Source: Victivallis sp. Marseille-Q1083
GTDB taxonomy: Bacteria > Verrucomicrobiota > Lentisphaeria > Victivallales > Victivallaceae
DNA: 64,000 nt
Direction of reading: 5' to 3'
NCBI RefSeq assembly: GCF_903645315.1
Contig: NZ_CAHJXL010000002.1
Coordinates: forward strand, 186,001 to 250,000
Shown here: piece by piece, positions 62,086 through 64,000 of the stretch
Layout of the letters: the number at the start of each line of letters is the position of its first letter
How positions within the stretch are numbered: the stretch's first letter is position 1
The notes under the pieces: model-generated
Told to the model about the DNA's origin: nothing
What the model saw: the letters and a program-made list of their open reading frames with translations, nothing else
The model's database searches: none
Made by a program: the position numbers and the translations under genes

Positions 62086-64000
62086 TTGCCGGACAGGCAA
62101 CGCGTATCGCCCTGGGGTGGGACCGGCCGTGGCTGGAATCCGCGGTCGACCGGCTGGCGGAGCTGAACCGTTGCCGGTTTCCGGCCGACCTGGGGGATTG
62201 CTGGGTGGTGATGCCGACGGCGGAAGCCGGCCGGTTGCTGCGGGAGGCGCTGGCGCTCCGTTTTGCCGATCTCGGCGGGGTGACTTCCCTGCGTGTGACG
62301 CTGCCGGAAATGCTGTTGCAGCCGGAAGGAGCAGTGGCCGACTCGGCTACGGTGCTGATCCGCTGGGTGGAGCTTTTGCGCTCCCTGCCGTCGGGGGCCT
62401 GCCCGAATCTTTTCAAGAACGATTTACTGCGCCGCTATGGCCGGGAAGATGGCTGGCTGCTCGGCATCGCCCGGCAATTTCAACAGTGCCGGCTGGAGTT
62501 GGCCGGCGAAGCGCTGAATCTGGAAGAGGTCTGTCGCCGTTTTGACCGCTATTGCCGGGAGCGTCCTTCCGAAGGCAGTTTGGATTGCCTGGCCCGGTTT
62601 CAGGAGCTGTGGGAGCTGGAGCGGCAATTGCTCGCCGGTTTCGAGCGGGTGGCGGAGCCGGCGGCGGCCCGCCTGGAAGCGATCCGGCGGCCGGTAGTGC
62701 CGGAAGGCGTTCGAAAAGTGATTTTCATCGGTTGTCCGGATTTGCCGGCCGGCGTTTTGCAGGCGGCGGCGCATTTGCCGGTGCCGGTGGAGGTTTGGAT
62801 CGGGGCGCCGGCGGCGGAGCTGAGTCGTTTCGACGACTGGGGGCGGCCGCGGCAGGAGTGGCTGGCGCAGCCGCTCGAATTGGATTGCCGGACGCGGGTG
62901 CGCCGTTTCGGCCGGCCGGAAGAACAGGCGGCCAAGCTGGCCGATCTGCTGGCCAATCCGGAATACCGGCCGTCGGCCATTGGCGTGCTGGATGAGGAAG
63001 TGGCCGAGTCACTGGTGGAAAAATTGCAGTACCAGCAGCCGGAGCTGCCGGTTTATGCGCCGCAAAGCCGCAAGTTGTCGGCATTGCCGTGGACCCGGCT
63101 GCTGCTGGATTTGCTGGCATTGGCGGAGGACCCGGTGCGTTTCGAGTTGATCGCCCGGCTGGCGCGCAACGCGCTGGTGCAGGATTTCGCGCTGACCGTC
63201 GGGTTGGTCGATGATTGGCCGGGCGTGTTGATCAGGCTGGATCAATTGGAGAGCGAACACCTCCTGGCCGACTGGGCGGAATTGCGGGACATTGTGCAGT
63301 ATGAAACCGCCCGGACGGCGCCGCCGCCGGCCCTGGCGGAGCTGGCCGATTGGCTGGAGCGGTTGGCCGTCTGGCGGCGGCGGTTGCGTCAAACGCCGGA
63401 CTTGTTGCGCAACGCCTTTGAAATTCTGGCTGAAATCGGCCGCAACAACTCTTATGCGGAACTGGATCTGGAATTGAGCGCCGTCGAATTGGCGCAGTTG
63501 CAGCGTTTGGTGGTGGAAGCGGCCAATGCCGCCAGGGAGCGGCCGCAAATGGCGAAAACACTGTTGACTGACGAATGCAATCACACTGAAATTTCCATTC
63601 GGGCGGATGTCGAAGCGGCGATTGATCTGGTGGGCTTTCTGGAGCTGCCGTGGCGGCCGGACCGGGAACTGGTGGTTGCCGGCTTCAATGAGGAAAACTT
63701 TCATTACCGCCGGGCGTCGGACGCTTTGCTGCCGGAACGGACCCGGGAACTGCTGGGGATGACGACGGATAAAATGCGTTATGCGGCCGACGTGTTCCGG
63801 CTGAAAGCGCTGCTGGAAAGCCGCCGGCTGACGATCCTGTATGGCAAGGCGTCGTTGAACGGCGATGTCCTGCGGCCCGGCCGGCTGCTGATGCAGTGCG
63901 GTCCCGCTTTGCTGCCGGACCGGATCCGGCTGTTGTTTTCCGGTGCGCTGGACGAATCACCGGTCCAGCCGGTGCGGTTGGCCGGCGCCGGCGGTTTTCC
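62082..64000 (+). CDS. AddB/RexB-like exonuclease subunit, runs off the window
   Basis: An open frame of about 639 codons starts at TTG 62082, overlapping the nth stop, and has no stop before the window end. GGAG lies nine nt before the TTG; an in-frame GTG at 62058 is an alternative. The text resembles the AddB/PD-(D/E)XK helicase-nuclease family: WVVMPTAEAGRLLREALALR, FIGCPDLPAG, and the hallmark LVVAGFNEENFHYRRASDAL, LLPERTRELLGM, RYAADVFRLKALLESRRLT. No Walker A appears near the start, as in inactivated-helicase members. The nuclease motif would lie beyond the edge. Likely role: double-strand break end resection with an AddA-like helicase. Confidence 0.8.
   Translation, partial: MIAGQATRIALGWDRPWLESAVDRLAELNRCRFPADLGDCWVVMPTAEAGRLLREALALRFADLGGVTSLRVTLPEMLLQPEGAVADSATVLIRWVELLRSLPSGACPNLFKNDLLRRYGREDGWLLGIARQFQQCRLELAGEALNLEEVCRRFDRYCRERPSEGSLDCLARFQELWELERQLLAGFERVAEPAAARLEAIRRPVVPEGVRKVIFIGCPDLPAGVLQAAAHLPVPVEVWIGAPAAELSRFDDWGRPRQEWLAQPLELDCRTRVRRFGRPEEQAAKLADLLANPEYRPSAIGVLDEEVAESLVEKLQYQQPELPVYAPQSRKLSALPWTRLLLDLLALAEDPVRFELIARLARNALVQDFALTVGLVDDWPGVLIRLDQLESEHLLADWAELRDIVQYETARTAPPPALAELADWLERLAVWRRRLRQTPDLLRNAFEILAEIGRNNSYAELDLELSAVELAQLQRLVVEAANAARERPQMAKTLLTDECNHTEISIRADVEAAIDLVGFLELPWRPDRELVVAGFNEENFHYRRASDALLPERTRELLGMTTDKMRYAADVFRLKALLESRRLTILYGKASLNGDVLRPGRLLMQCGPALLPDRIRLLFSGALDESPVQPVRLAGAGGF

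Overview
The window looks like a chromosome segment of an anaerobic, probably gut-associated member of the Lentisphaerota (Victivallis-like). This is inferred from gene content, not from a marker gene. The clues are three stand-alone pseudopilin-like proteins with the FTLIELL/FTLLELL N-terminus, secreted sugar-related enzymes next to LacI or GntR/LacI-type regulators, a glycyl radical enzyme operon, and a decayed surface protein carrying an IdeS-like cysteine peptidase domain. No rRNA, tRNA or CRISPR array was seen.

Region 1 (1-9.1 kb): a truncated IS4 transposase; an acyl-CoA synthetase; tyrS, preceded by a tyrosine-rich leader peptide and an intrinsic terminator (probable attenuator); a divergent FAD oxidoreductase / DUF4832 pair; an isochorismatase-fold hydrolase behind a strong promoter and a long leader; and a 25-residue lipoprotein. 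Region 2 (9.1-15 kb) is decaying: pseudopilin, a DUF4091 fragment, a GntR/LacI hybrid regulator, and a broken AIDA-repeat/IdeS/FG-GAP gene. Region 3 (15-17.8 kb): a GT9 glycosyltransferase with a Wzm/Wzt-type polysaccharide exporter.

Region 4 (17.8-22.9 kb, minus strand): a compact three-gene unit of a TerB_N/TerB_C-like protein, a BrxD-like ATPase and a BrxHI/Lhr-like helicase, a defence-type module without the rest of BREX. Region 5 (23-30 kb): pseudopilin, DegS/HtrA-like protease, a 1013-residue membrane protein with an apparently degenerate PHP domain, a small secreted protein and a second cysteine hydrolase. Region 6 (30-35.7 kb, minus strand): a surface glycan operon (GT2, ABC exporter, two GT4) preceded by a 66-bp GCTT tetranucleotide tract that may act as a phase-variation switch.

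Region 7 (36-48.9 kb): lysoplasmalogenase-like protein, thi4-hydG pair, a LacI-controlled unit (regulator, pseudopilin, large secreted glycosidase-like protein) with two exact inverted operators around a consensus promoter, and an operon of IclR regulator, glycyl radical enzyme, its activase and iron alcohol dehydrogenase. Region 8 (49-55.8 kb): three tandem paralogues with a GYF_2-like N-terminus and several membrane segments, of unknown function. Region 9 (55.9-64 kb) is mostly housekeeping: aroE, pheA (with a Phe-rich upstream ORF), a lipoprotein, nrdR followed by an ATP-cone-like protein, hisH, nth, and an AddB-like gene running off the window end.
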